NCBI GenBank assembly: GCA_023015935.1
Contig: JALKAY010000003.1
Span: 1 to 64,000 of the forward strand
Reading direction: 5' to 3'
DNA from: Flavobacteriaceae bacterium F08102
GTDB lineage: Bacteria; Bacteroidota; Bacteroidia; Flavobacteriales; Flavobacteriaceae
DNA: 64,000 nt
A program made the translations under genes and the position numbers. Positions 8,133 through 16,430 of the stretch are shown here, one piece after another. Positions within the stretch are counted from its first letter, which is position 1, and every line of letters begins with the position of its first letter. The notes beneath the pieces were generated by a model. The model was not told the DNA's origin, did no database searches, and was given only the letters and a program-made list of their open reading frames with translations.

Positions 8133-9203
8133 TTAATTGGGTAAAAAGTGTTTTTCTAATGCAGTACCTAATGCAGAAATCGGTGCGGAAGATAGATTGG
8201 TTAAAAGCACAATTACAAGATCTTGTTTCGGATACATGAGCAATAGCATGGAGGCTCCAACGCCTCCACCAGAATGGGCGTATTTTGGATGTCCATATAC
8301 TGTTTTTTCCACCGTAAACCCAATTCCGTAAGGTACCGATTTCCCTTTGTTAGTAACCTGTGTCTTAATAAGTTCATTTCGCTGAGTAATACTGATTAAA
8401 GTCGGATGGAGAACTTCGTGTCCAAATTTAATTAAGTCCTCAACTGTGCCTAAAAACCCTCCTCCAGCAACTTTATATTCGTTGCTAACTTTTGGCCCCT
8501 TTATTATTTTACCCTGATTCGTCTTTATGTAGAATTGGGTGCGTAATGGCATCTCTTGATCAGATTCGTCTAATTGCGTTGCATGCATCTTTAATGGATG
8601 AAAGACATGATCGCGCATAAACTGATTAAATTCTAGATTTGCGACATTTTGAATGATAACGCTAAGTAAATTCCATCCATAGGTATTGTACGAGAACCGA
8701 TCTCCTGGTTTAAATAATAAAGGATCGTTTTTAAAAATAGAAAGCCCTTCTTCAATCGTCATCTTTTTGTTTAATAAGAATTCTGTTTCTTTATAATGAC
8801 GAATCCCTGCCAAACGACCACCTACTTGCCGAATGGTAAAATCATATTTTTTTTTGGGGAAATTAGGGATGTAATGATAAATACTTTCATCAAAATTAAG
8901 TTTTATTTGATCGGCCAAAATAGCCAATCCATAAGCCGTTAATGGTTTTGAGATACTCGCTAATCTAAATTGAGTACTTGCAGGATCAACAGACTTTTGC
9001 TGTTGAACATTACTGTAACCAAAACCTTCTGACCAAATAATTTTACCTTTTTCCATAACTGCGATCGCCATTCCTGGAATTTGTTGTTCAGTTAAAAATG
9101 TTTGTGCGATAGACCTTGCTTGATCTATACGGTCACTCTTGATTTTTTGTGCGACCGAAAGGTGACTAATTACTAAAAGAAATAGGAGAAATTTTGTTTT
9201 CAT
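8133..9203 (-). CDS. Serine hydrolase, beta-lactamase fold (LACTB/AmiE-like)
   Basis: A 356-residue secreted hydrolase of the S12/class C beta-lactamase superfamily. Signal peptide to about residue 18; SxxK nucleophile motif S83-I-S-K86; the YxN position reads Y172-N-T-Y, as in LACTB-like proteins; the third motif is H310-S-G-G. In the segment before the second motif GRLAGIRHY replaces the GHLAGIRHY I would expect. It overlaps the upstream NamZ-like gene by four bases (ATGA). In Bacillus subtilis a beta-lactamase-fold amidase, AmiE, is encoded with NamZ for cell-wall recycling. By analogy this enzyme may remove peptides from muropeptides, but esterase or peptidase activity is equally possible. 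Confidence 0.85.
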   Translation of the reverse strand: MKTKFLLFLLVISHLSVAQKIKSDRIDQARSIAQTFLTEQQIPGMAIAVMEKGKIIWSEGFGYSNVQQQKSVDPASTQFRLASISKPLTAYGLAILADQIKLNFDESIYHYIPNFPKKKYDFTIRQVGGRLAGIRHYKETEFLLNKKMTIEEGLSIFKNDPLLFKPGDRFSYNTYGWNLLSVIIQNVANLEFNQFMRDHVFHPLKMHATQLDESDQEMPLRTQFYIKTNQGKIIKGPKVSNEYKVAGGGFLGTVEDLIKFGHEVLHPTLISITQRNELIKTQVTNKGKSVPYGIGFTVEKTVYGHPKYAHSGGGVGASMLLLMYPKQDLVIVLLTNLSSAPISALGTALEKHFLPN

Positions 9204-10465
9204 TCTTTATAGAGTAGGTATGGTGTTCGCATCTTTTTGAAGGCATTCAAATCTTTTTGCCATGAAGCGCTAATTTTATCTGCCGACCAACCATCTTCTA
9301 TTTGTTTTTTTAAGGAGGTTGTCCCTGCTAGTTTAGTCAAAAAATCAATAAAGAATTTGTGCTTTTTCGGATGATTATGATAGGCATCTATAAGCCAATT
9401 TAACTGAATTTTATTAAGCCTTTTTTCGTTGGATAAATCGAGGCCATAACAGCGTTTACCATTAAATTTTGGTGATTTTGAACCCTCGTTTGGACGGGGA
9501 GTAAACTGATATGAATATTTTGAAGCGGGTAAAAAGGGAGATCCAAATAATTGAAATTGTTTAGAGGTTCCGCGACCAGCACTCACCGTAGTCCCTTCAA
9601 AAAGTCCTAAACTTGGATATAGATTTATCGCAACATCATTGGGTAAATTTGGGGATGGTTTGATAGGTAGTGAATAAGGGGTGTGATGGGTATAGTTTTT
9701 TAGGGGCATTACCCGAAGGTTACATGTTACCCCTTCAGTTAACCAACCTTCTCCATTAATCATTTGGGCGTATTCCCCGATAGTCATCCCATATACGAGT
9801 GGTACCGGATGCATTCCGATAAAACTTTGATGTTCTTTTTCTAAGATAGGTCCATCTATATAATGGGCATTGGGATTGGGTCTATCAATAACAATAAGTG
9901 GTATTCCAGCTTCAGCACATGCTTCCATTACATAGTGTAAGGTAGATATGTAAGTGTAAAATCGAACACCAACATCTTGAATATCAAAGAGTACTAAGTC
10001 AACATCGGCTAATTGAGCTTGTGTGGGTTTATAATTTTTTCCATATAGTGAGATCAAGGGTAATCCGGTAGAAGTGTCAACGCGATCTGCAATATGCTCG
10101 CCGGCATCTGCTGTTCCGCGGAATCCATGTTCTGGAGAAAAGACCTTTTGAATTGAAATCCCAAGATTTAATAAGGTGTCTACTAAATGCGTAAATTCAC
10201 TTACATTTCGCTCAACTACACTTGTTTGATTAGCAACTATCGCTATATCTTTATCTTTAAGTAAATCTAAGTAATCAGCTGGGGTAGCAATTTGTATAGT
10301 ACTGACAAAAGGATCAGGTGACAAAGGGTCATCTGAAATGTGTTTTGTTAAGAATGTTGTTTTCATTACTTTTTTTCTAGTCTTATTTTCCACGCAAGAT
10401 ACTATGGTGAAAAGAAGAATTGAAAGCAAAAAGAAATGTGTATTTTTGACACTTGAACAATGCAT
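9200..10465 (-). CDS. DUF1343 / NamZ-type exo-beta-N-acetylmuramidase
   Basis: A 421-residue lipoprotein of the DUF1343 family, characterised in Bacillus subtilis (NamZ) as an exo-N-acetylmuramidase releasing MurNAc from peptidoglycan fragments. Signal peptide with lipobox IVSC (Cys24). Conserved landmarks include VFSPEHGFRG, LFDIQDVGVRFYTYIST and VIDRPNPN in the N-terminal Rossmann-like half. It starts at 10465, only four bases from the start of the divergent permease gene, and ends overlapping the downstream serine hydrolase. The pair probably acts in the periplasm on shed murein. A shorter start at an internal ATG would lose the signal peptide. Confidence 0.9.
   Translation of the reverse strand: MHCSSVKNTHFFLLSILLFTIVSCVENKTRKKVMKTTFLTKHISDDPLSPDPFVSTIQIATPADYLDLLKDKDIAIVANQTSVVERNVSEFTHLVDTLLNLGISIQKVFSPEHGFRGTADAGEHIADRVDTSTGLPLISLYGKNYKPTQAQLADVDLVLFDIQDVGVRFYTYISTLHYVMEACAEAGIPLIVIDRPNPNAHYIDGPILEKEHQSFIGMHPVPLVYGMTIGEYAQMINGEGWLTEGVTCNLRVMPLKNYTHHTPYSLPIKPSPNLPNDVAINLYPSLGLFEGTTVSAGRGTSKQFQLFGSPFLPASKYSYQFTPRPNEGSKSPKFNGKRCYGLDLSNEKRLNKIQLNWLIDAYHNHPKKHKFFIDFLTKLAGTTSLKKQIEDGWSADKISASWQKDLNAFKKMRTPYLLYKE
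10420..10448 (+). promoter_or_regulatory. Promoter TTG-N18-TATTTTTG
   Basis: TTG at 10420-10422 and TATTTTTG at 10441-10448 are 18 bases apart, a textbook flavobacterial -33/-7 pair. It lies 21 bases before the TTG start of the permease gene and entirely inside the 5' end of the divergent NamZ-like gene. Confidence 0.72.
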
Positions 10466-10469
10466 TATC

Positions 10470-11705
10470 TTGAATTACGAATTATTTTTAGCCCGACGCA
10501 TTATTGCAGGAACTCAGTATAAAAGTACGATATCCTCCTCAATAATAAAAATTGCCATTAGTGCTATTGCACTAGGGGTAATTATTATGTTGATTACGAT
10601 TGCCACAGGTGTTGGTTTGCAAAAAAAGATAAAGGAAAAAATAGCTGGGTTTAACGGTCATGTTCAAATAACGAATTTTGAGGATAACAATTCGCAAATT
10701 ACGATATCTCCGGTTTCTATACGTCAAGATTTTTATCCTGAATTTAACACAGTAAGTGGAGTTAAAAATATTCAAGTATTCGCAACGAAAGGTGGAATTA
10801 TAAGAACCGAAACAGATTTTGAAGGGGTTTTATTAAAGGGAGTGGGTAGTGATTATGATTGGTCGTTTTTTAAATCCTATTTAACGGAAGGAACATTACC
10901 TACATTTTCAGATGAAGTCTCTAATGATATTTTGATATCATCGATAACGGCGAAGCGAATGAAGTTAGGGATTAATGATAAATGCAATGTATTTTTCATG
11001 AAAGATGATCCAACAGCCGCTCCAAATGCGCGTTCTTTTAAGATCGTTGGGATTTACAATACAGGTTTTCAGGAATTTGACGAGTTTTATATACTTGGGG
11101 ATATTCGACATATTCAGCGTCTGAATAAGTGGGAGGAAGATGAAGTAGGAGGTTTCGAAGTGCTTCTAGATGATTTTGATAAGTTGACATCAAAAGGAAA
11201 GGAAATTTACACGGCTATTCCTTCTGATCTCAATGCCTTAACCATAGCTGAACGCTTCGATTCTATTTTTGAATGGTTGGGGTTATTAGACACCAACATT
11301 ATTGTAATCATTGCTATTATGATTTTAATTGCGGGCATCAATATGATCACCGCATTGTTGGTACTCATTCTTGAGCGTACGCAAATGATTGGTATTTTAA
11401 AAGCGTTAGGATCTGCTAATTGGAGTATCCGAAAAATATTTTTATACAATGCGAGCTATTTAATTGCGAAAGGTTTATTTTGGGGAAATTTAATAGGAAT
11501 TTCTATTTTAATGGCGCAAAAGTATTTTGGATTTATCCAACTAAATCCTGAGAGCTATTATGTTAGTGAAGCTCCGGTATATCTGAGCATGGGATATATC
11601 GTATTGCTAAATGTTGGAGTACTCGTTTTATGTATGCTCATGTTGTTGATTCCTTCATTTATCGTGAGTAAGATTAGTCCAGTTAAGGCGATAAAATTTG
11701 ATTAG
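10470..11705 (+). CDS. FtsX/LolCE-type ABC transporter permease
   Basis: A 411-residue inner-membrane protein of the MacB/FtsX permease superfamily, closest in layout to the lipoprotein-releasing LolC/LolE type. TM1 is at about residues 24-47 (IAISAIALGVIIMLITIATG), a large periplasmic MacB-PCD domain spans about 50-270, and three TM segments fill the last third. I choose the TTG at 10470 (MNYELFLARRI), which gives the usual N-terminus and lies 21 bases after a strong promoter. The frame is open back to 10338, but that region overlaps the promoter and the opposite gene. No ATPase partner is adjacent. The substrate is inferred only. Confidence 0.85.
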   Translation: MNYELFLARRIIAGTQYKSTISSSIIKIAISAIALGVIIMLITIATGVGLQKKIKEKIAGFNGHVQITNFEDNNSQITISPVSIRQDFYPEFNTVSGVKNIQVFATKGGIIRTETDFEGVLLKGVGSDYDWSFFKSYLTEGTLPTFSDEVSNDILISSITAKRMKLGINDKCNVFFMKDDPTAAPNARSFKIVGIYNTGFQEFDEFYILGDIRHIQRLNKWEEDEVGGFEVLLDDFDKLTSKGKEIYTAIPSDLNALTIAERFDSIFEWLGLLDTNIIVIIAIMILIAGINMITALLVLILERTQMIGILKALGSANWSIRKIFLYNASYLIAKGLFWGNLIGISILMAQKYFGFIQLNPESYYVSEAPVYLSMGYIVLLNVGVLVLCMLMLLIPSFIVSKISPVKAIKFD

Positions 11706-11747
11706 GAATTTTTCAATATTGGGGCAAAGATGAATGTGATTAATCCT

Positions 11748-11755
11748 TACTTTTG
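11748..11755 (+). promoter_or_regulatory. Promoter -7 element for lpdA
   Basis: TACTTTTG matches TAnnTTTG exactly and lies 111 bases before the lpdA start. The nearest upstream TTG (11719-11721) is 26 bases away, longer than the usual 17-23. Confidence 0.45.
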
Positions 11756-11866
11756 TAAATCTAAATACAGGAGTACAAACGAATATACAAACCGAAACCT
11801 TTTTTAATTGTTGCTTGTTCGCTTTTACAATTATTGGTTTCAATTTAATACAATAAACAGAGACTT

Positions 11867-13255
11867 ATGAAATACGACATCATTATCATTGGAAGTGGAC
11901 CAGGAGGGTATGTAGCGGCTATTAGAGCTTCTCAACTAGGATTTAACGTTGGAATTGTTGAAAAGGAAAATTTAGGAGGAATTTGCCTAAATTGGGGGTG
12001 TATTCCTACAAAAGCCTTATTGAAAAGTGCCCAAGTATATGATTATCTGAAACACGTAGATGAATATGGGTTAAAAGCAAAAGAGATAGACAAAGATTTT
12101 AATGCCGTCATTAAACGAAGTAGAAATGTAGCTGATGGAATGAGTAAAGGGGTTCAATTTTTAATGAAAAAAAATAAGATTGATGTCATAGAAGGGTACG
12201 GAAAAGTGTTGGCTGGAAAAAAAGTTGAAGTAACTGGGGCTGATAAAAAAACAACCACCTATACTGCAGATCATATTATTATTTGTACAGGTGCTCGTTC
12301 TAGAGAGTTGCCATTTTTACCTATTGACGGAAAAAAGGTAATTGGCTATCGTGAAGCGATGTCATTGGAAAAGCAACCTAAAAAAATGATCGTTGTTGGG
12401 TCAGGAGCAATTGGTGTTGAATTTGCATATTTCTATCATTCAATGGGTACCGAGGTGACTATTGTTGAATACCTACCCAACTTGGTTCCCTTAGAGGATG
12501 TTGATGTGTCTAAACAATTTGAACGATCTTTTAAGAAAAGTGGAATTAAGGTAATGACCAATTCAAGTGTTACTGCTGTAGATACTTCAGGGAATGGGGT
12601 TAAAGCTACTGTTAAAACAAAGAAAGGAGAAGAAGTGCTAGAAGCAGATTTGATTCTTTCAGCGGTGGGAATTAAAACGAACATCGAAAATATTGGACTC
12701 GAAGATGTGGGCATTGTGACGGATAAGGATAAGATAATAGTTAATAAATTTTATCAAACAAATATACCTGGTTATTACGCCATTGGTGATGTGGTTGAAG
12801 GTCCCGCTTTAGCACATGTTGCTTCTGCAGAAGGAATCACTTGTGTGGAAAAAATTGCAGGATTGAATCCAGAGCCTATTGACTATGGAAATATTCCTGG
12901 ATGTACCTATGCAACCCCCGAGATTGCTAGTGTTGGAATGACTGAAGCTGAAGCTAAAGAAGCAGGATATGAACTTAAGGTAGGTAAATTCCCTTTTTCT
13001 GCTTCTGGTAAGGCAAAAGCGGCTGGAAATAGCGATGGGTTTGTAAAGGTGATATTTGATGCGAAGTATGGTGAGTGGTTAGGCTGTCATATGATTGGTT
13101 CTGGTGTAACGGATATGATTGCAGAAGCCGTTTTAGGTAGAAAATTAGAAACAACAGGGCATGAAGTTTTAAAAGCAATACATCCGCATCCAACGATGAG
13201 TGAAGCTGTGATGGAAGCGGTTGCTGATGCATACGATGAAGTGATACACCTGTAG
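11867..13255 (+). CDS. lpdA: Dihydrolipoyl dehydrogenase
   Basis: The E3 flavoenzyme reoxidises dihydrolipoyl groups of 2-oxoacid dehydrogenases and of the glycine cleavage H protein with NAD+. The 462-residue protein has the FAD dinucleotide motif GSGPGG (9-14), the redox-active disulfide C40-LNWG-C45, a second dinucleotide motif GSGAIGVE in the middle, and the C-terminal HPHPT with the catalytic His near 439-443. Full length for E3. It is monocistronic with its own promoter. Its substrates connect it to lipA and gcvP elsewhere in the window. Confidence 0.97.
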   Translation: MKYDIIIIGSGPGGYVAAIRASQLGFNVGIVEKENLGGICLNWGCIPTKALLKSAQVYDYLKHVDEYGLKAKEIDKDFNAVIKRSRNVADGMSKGVQFLMKKNKIDVIEGYGKVLAGKKVEVTGADKKTTTYTADHIIICTGARSRELPFLPIDGKKVIGYREAMSLEKQPKKMIVVGSGAIGVEFAYFYHSMGTEVTIVEYLPNLVPLEDVDVSKQFERSFKKSGIKVMTNSSVTAVDTSGNGVKATVKTKKGEEVLEADLILSAVGIKTNIENIGLEDVGIVTDKDKIIVNKFYQTNIPGYYAIGDVVEGPALAHVASAEGITCVEKIAGLNPEPIDYGNIPGCTYATPEIASVGMTEAEAKEAGYELKVGKFPFSASGKAKAAGNSDGFVKVIFDAKYGEWLGCHMIGSGVTDMIAEAVLGRKLETTGHEVLKAIHPHPTMSEAVMEAVADAYDEVIHL

Positions 13256-13271
13256 TAATTTCATTTTATTA

Positions 13272-13403
13272 ACAAATCCCAAATTTCAAATAATTTCCAA
13301 ACGCCAAAACACACATCTCAAACACGTGTTTGCTGTTTAATTAAAACCACCGTTTGAATGTTGATCGCTACGTTATGGGAGTTGATTGAGCTTTGGGATT
13401 TGT
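13272..13403. repeat. 132-bp element with 12-bp inverted ends
   Basis: ACAAATCCCAAA (13272-13283) and its exact reverse complement TTTGGGATTTGT (13392-13403) bound a non-coding stretch between the convergent lpdA and MFS genes. A second CCAAA-type repeat lies inside the left end. It could be a MITE-like remnant or a large fold-back structure. I cannot tell from one copy. Confidence 0.6.
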
Positions 13404-13427
13404 CATTTTAATTGGCCAATTTCCAAA

Positions 13428-14642
13428 TTACTTTTTATACATTTTCCAGAACACGAGTGAAGCGATAAATCCAACGGTAGAAAATAGGGCTAGCGCCCAA
13501 AACACATGCTGATGTCCAGCTTTTCCAGGAGATCCGTCGAGGAGATAACCGATGAGTGGTCCGGCAAAGATATCAGGCGTATAGCCAATAAAAGAAATTA
13601 CGCCAACGGCGGTTCCTGTTAGGTGTAATGGAATAGCTCCTTCTTGCATTACCGCAAAATAGAGTACTCTCGCAGCATAAATTCCAATTGCTGCAATGAA
13701 AATTGTCGATAAAAAAAGCAGATCTTTTCCAGGAACGAGCCAACCTGAGGCGAAAAATGCAGCCGCTATAATGCTAAGGGCAAATCCTCCAATTAAATAA
13801 ATAGATGCTTTTGAGCGATCGGCTAAAAAGCCAATACTAACTCCGACAATTGGGCGTATAAACAGTAGAAATGTACCAGTTTTAGCAGCATCTACTTCCC
13901 CATATTTCATCACTTCATTGGCAAATTGCGAAAATATATCGGTGACTTTATAGCCTAGATAGGCACACAAAATAATTACCATGAGCAGCCAAACGGAAGG
14001 CAGTTTTATCACATTTTTTAGGGCGTGAAATGAATACGTTTTTTGTTCCTTTACGCTAGTTTCTGTGTCAGGAATTTTAAGATTAAAGTACACCAAGAGA
14101 CCAATTAGACAAACTAAAGTTGAGGTAATGAGTAAGACATATATAAATGATTCTTTGCGTAAGTTAGCATCTGTTACCGCTCCTTCTGGTAGGAATAATG
14201 AAAAGACAAATACTCCTAAGACTCCAAATAATGCAGCTACGAGTCCACGACCGCCATCCAATAAACCATATGCTTTACCTTGGTCTTTGTGCCCACCCCA
14301 AATGCGTGTAGCTTTAATCATCGGTGCCCAAAATAAAAAGATAGTCGTAAACCCCCAATACCCATATAATATTTTGAGCATGGGGTACGAAGGGATGGTG
14401 GCAAGATAGAATCCACCAATTCCAGTAAACCAAAGTGCAATTGCCATCAACTTTCGCGGCTTAAATCGATCTGCAATTACGCCACCAAATACATAGGATA
14501 TAAAAGCGATAATTCCGTAAATAGAAAAGCAATAGCCGATTTCAGTATTCGTTAGTTCAAATACACTTAAAAACGTAGGTCTAAAAATTCTGGCTAATAC
14601 AAAGGGTAGGATGAAAACGGTTTCTCCTGCTAATATAAGCAA
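13428..14642 (-). CDS. MFS transporter
   Basis: A roughly 404-residue inner-membrane carrier of the major facilitator superfamily with about twelve hydrophobic segments in two halves. It has the inter-helix motif GGVIADRFKPRK after TM2 and a weaker repeat FLADRSK in the second half. Substrate unknown. The only candidate start, TTG at 14642, falls inside what looks like TM1. The same frame is open upstream for some 35 codons and contains KPGYTYRFIF, which reads like the proper N-terminus, yet no ATG, GTG or TTG occurs there. The 5' end may be damaged or may use a non-standard start. Confidence 0.82.
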   Translation of the reverse strand: MLILAGETVFILPFVLARIFRPTFLSVFELTNTEIGYCFSIYGIIAFISYVFGGVIADRFKPRKLMAIALWFTGIGGFYLATIPSYPMLKILYGYWGFTTIFLFWAPMIKATRIWGGHKDQGKAYGLLDGGRGLVAALFGVLGVFVFSLFLPEGAVTDANLRKESFIYVLLITSTLVCLIGLLVYFNLKIPDTETSVKEQKTYSFHALKNVIKLPSVWLLMVIILCAYLGYKVTDIFSQFANEVMKYGEVDAAKTGTFLLFIRPIVGVSIGFLADRSKASIYLIGGFALSIIAAAFFASGWLVPGKDLLFLSTIFIAAIGIYAARVLYFAVMQEGAIPLHLTGTAVGVISFIGYTPDIFAGPLIGYLLDGSPGKAGHQHVFWALALFSTVGFIASLVFWKMYKK

Positions 14643-14884
14643 GAAGATAAATCGATATGTATAGCCTGGTTTATCGATGGATAAAGCGTTTATTGATTTT
14701 AATGTATGCTCACTATTGAAATGGCTTTTCGACTAATTTGGTTGGTTGAATGAAGCCATTTGTTTTGTTCCAGCGGTAGAGGTACATGTTTCTTTTGAAG
14801 TGAATTTTATATCAGTATCAAAATACCTATTATCTATGTTGATTTAGCGGGTAAATTTTTCGTTTAATTATACGGATGAATTTG

Positions 14885-15049
14885 TTATTCGTTTTTACAG
14901 AGACTAAGGTAATGATTTTTAGCAATGAAAGAGGGAATTTCAACAGCCAATGCATAGAGACCTTTATTAGGTGTCAATTTTAAGATATGGAAGTCTATTC
15001 TTGGTGAATGTAGACCATTTATACCTTCATCGCGCTTTAATCCATACAT
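14885..15049 (-). pseudogene. Coding remnant or short ORF, unknown family
   Basis: Fifty-four codons from ATG (15047-15049) to TAA (14885-14887) have clearly protein-like composition, including HSPRIDFHILKL and LYALAVEIPSFIAKN. The frame runs only four codons further upstream before a TAA, while neighbouring frames upstream of that also read protein-like. This suggests the 3' end of a larger gene that has decayed rather than a native 54-residue protein. The family is not recognised. It lies between the MFS gene and an unknown gene, all on the minus strand. Confidence 0.5.
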
Positions 15050-15163
15050 TACGTTATGGTATTCGTGTTAGGAATGTACGAGAGCTGAGGATATACAACA
15101 CCATCCATCCCTCAAAGGGCTGTCGATGAATCCAAAAGATAACACACGCTATGTGTTTTTTGT

Positions 15164-15571
15164 TTATGAAAATTGCACACTTCGCTTAACACTTTTTTTG
15201 GAGCGTATTTTTATGGGGAGCACTTGCATTTTTTGTCGAACTAACGATTTAAAATCGTGTTTTAAGACAGGACAAGAACAAATTAAGCTTCTAAAGTCTT
15301 TAGGTTTGTTTTTTTTGATAAACTCATCGACAATTTCAACACTAATTTCGGTTAATTTCTTGTCAAATTTAGTTCCTGAACCACATTGTCTATCAAATTG
15401 AGCTAATTGAGAACAAAGCGATTCAATCGCTGTAGCTTTGTCGTAATTCGTTAAGTGTATATACGCTAAGCGAAGATGAGCTTCATGCGTAAATAAGACG
15501 GGTGATAATTCACAATTTTTAATATTCGAAACGAGTTCGTGGTCGGTTAGTAGTAGGTGTTTTTCAGTCAT
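15164..15571 (-). CDS. Conserved hypothetical protein
   Basis: A 135-residue cytoplasmic protein with no signal or TM segment. The N-terminal half carries FTHEAHLRLAYIHL (about 27-40), where the HEAHLRLA pattern resembles an uncharacterised helical family common in Bacteroidota. Its C-terminus is basic (KIRSKKSVKRS). No reaction can be assigned. It lies five bases downstream of the secreted protein at 15577-16260 on the same strand, so the two are probably co-transcribed. Confidence 0.7.
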   Translation of the reverse strand: MTEKHLLLTDHELVSNIKNCELSPVLFTHEAHLRLAYIHLTNYDKATAIESLCSQLAQFDRQCGSGTKFDKKLTEISVEIVDEFIKKNKPKDFRSLICSCPVLKHDFKSLVRQKMQVLPIKIRSKKSVKRSVQFS

Positions 15572-15576
15572 AGGGG

Positions 15577-16260
15577 TTAATTTTTTACCACGCCTAGCGT
15601 GGCTCTTTCACCAGTTCTAATATTCCAATTTTTTGATGCGAGTAGACTGCCCCCTTCATCATACACCTTAATCTCAGCCGTATTTGGACCAGAATACCCT
15701 TCATTTAAGGCTTGAATATCTATGCGATTGTAGCCTTGTTTTAAATTAATGAAGATAATCGTATTTAGTCCCTCCAATTTGATGTTTGAATTTAAAAGTT
15801 TTTCATTGAGAAACACTTTAATTCGATCTCCATCAACCAAACTGTGATCTCTGACTTCAATACGCACTGAATTTGAACTACTATAGAGTGTGCCTAAATT
15901 GAAATCACTTGACATTTTCACATCATTGCTCGTGTCTTTGCCATTAAAATAGCGTTTAACAAGCACATCGCTATCATATGTTACGATTCCTCCTGATTTA
16001 ATATCAATGTTTTTTTTGGGTTTTGAGAAATCTAAAGATTTCTTTAAATTAAACAAAGAGCCAAAAGCCAAAGGTAAAGGTAAGCTCTTTTTTTCAAAAT
16101 TACTTAAATTTTGCCCTTGAATTGTATCTATTAATTTAAATTCTAGGTACTTGTATTTTTGAGCAGCATCTAAAACGCGTGTGCTATCCTGCGCAAATGT
16201 CACATTACACAAGGCGAATGTGATATTAAGCATTACAAAAAAAATTAAGTTATGGCGCAT
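15577..16260 (-). CDS. Secreted hypothetical protein
   Basis: A 227-residue protein with a signal peptide ending near residue 23 (TFAQ). The rest is rich in beta-strand-forming residues. The C-terminal half (RIEVRDHSLVDGDRIKVFLN and onward) reads like an all-beta domain. I do not recognise a named family, although similar secreted proteins occur in flavobacteria. It is divergent from tpx across 170 bases that contain a long palindrome, and is followed closely by another unknown gene. Probably periplasmic or exported; function unknown. Confidence 0.75.
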   Translation of the reverse strand: MRHNLIFFVMLNITFALCNVTFAQDSTRVLDAAQKYKYLEFKLIDTIQGQNLSNFEKKSLPLPLAFGSLFNLKKSLDFSKPKKNIDIKSGGIVTYDSDVLVKRYFNGKDTSNDVKMSSDFNLGTLYSSSNSVRIEVRDHSLVDGDRIKVFLNEKLLNSNIKLEGLNTIIFINLKQGYNRIDIQALNEGYSGPNTAEIKVYDEGGSLLASKNWNIRTGERATLGVVKN

Positions 16261-16357
16261 AGTCTTTATATAGTTAACCTTATCAATTTTGATGCCTAGT
16301 TTAATTTTTTTTGGATTGAATCGTTACCAAAAGTAGAAAAAAAATCATCTTAGTCTT

Positions 16358-16387
16358 GTTAAAACTATTTTAAAAAATAGTTTTAAC
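16358..16387. promoter_or_regulatory. 30-bp near-perfect palindrome upstream of tpx
   Basis: GTTAAAACTATTTTA and AAAAATAGTTTTAAC pair at 14 of 15 positions. The dyad ends 13 bases before the tpx -7 box, so it covers the -33 region, and it also lies upstream of the divergent secreted-protein gene. Operator function is inferred. Confidence 0.55.
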
Positions 16388-16400
16388 CTGTTTAAAGCCG

Positions 16401-16408
16401 TATTTTTG
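16401..16408 (+). promoter_or_regulatory. Promoter -7 element for tpx
   Basis: TATTTTTG, an exact TAnnTTTG match 22 bases before the tpx ATG and just downstream of the 16358-16387 palindrome. Confidence 0.55.
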
Positions 16409-16430
16409 ATAAAATTAAAACAACGTTATT

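Noticed and set aside
10338-10469. Upstream extension of the permease ORF
   Set aside because: It overlaps the promoter and the NamZ gene on the other strand and gives a non-family N-terminus.
15138-15160. Terminator AACACA/TGTGTT plus T-run
   Set aside because: The T-run is on the plus strand, where no gene ends; for the minus-strand gene ending at 15164 it has the wrong polarity.
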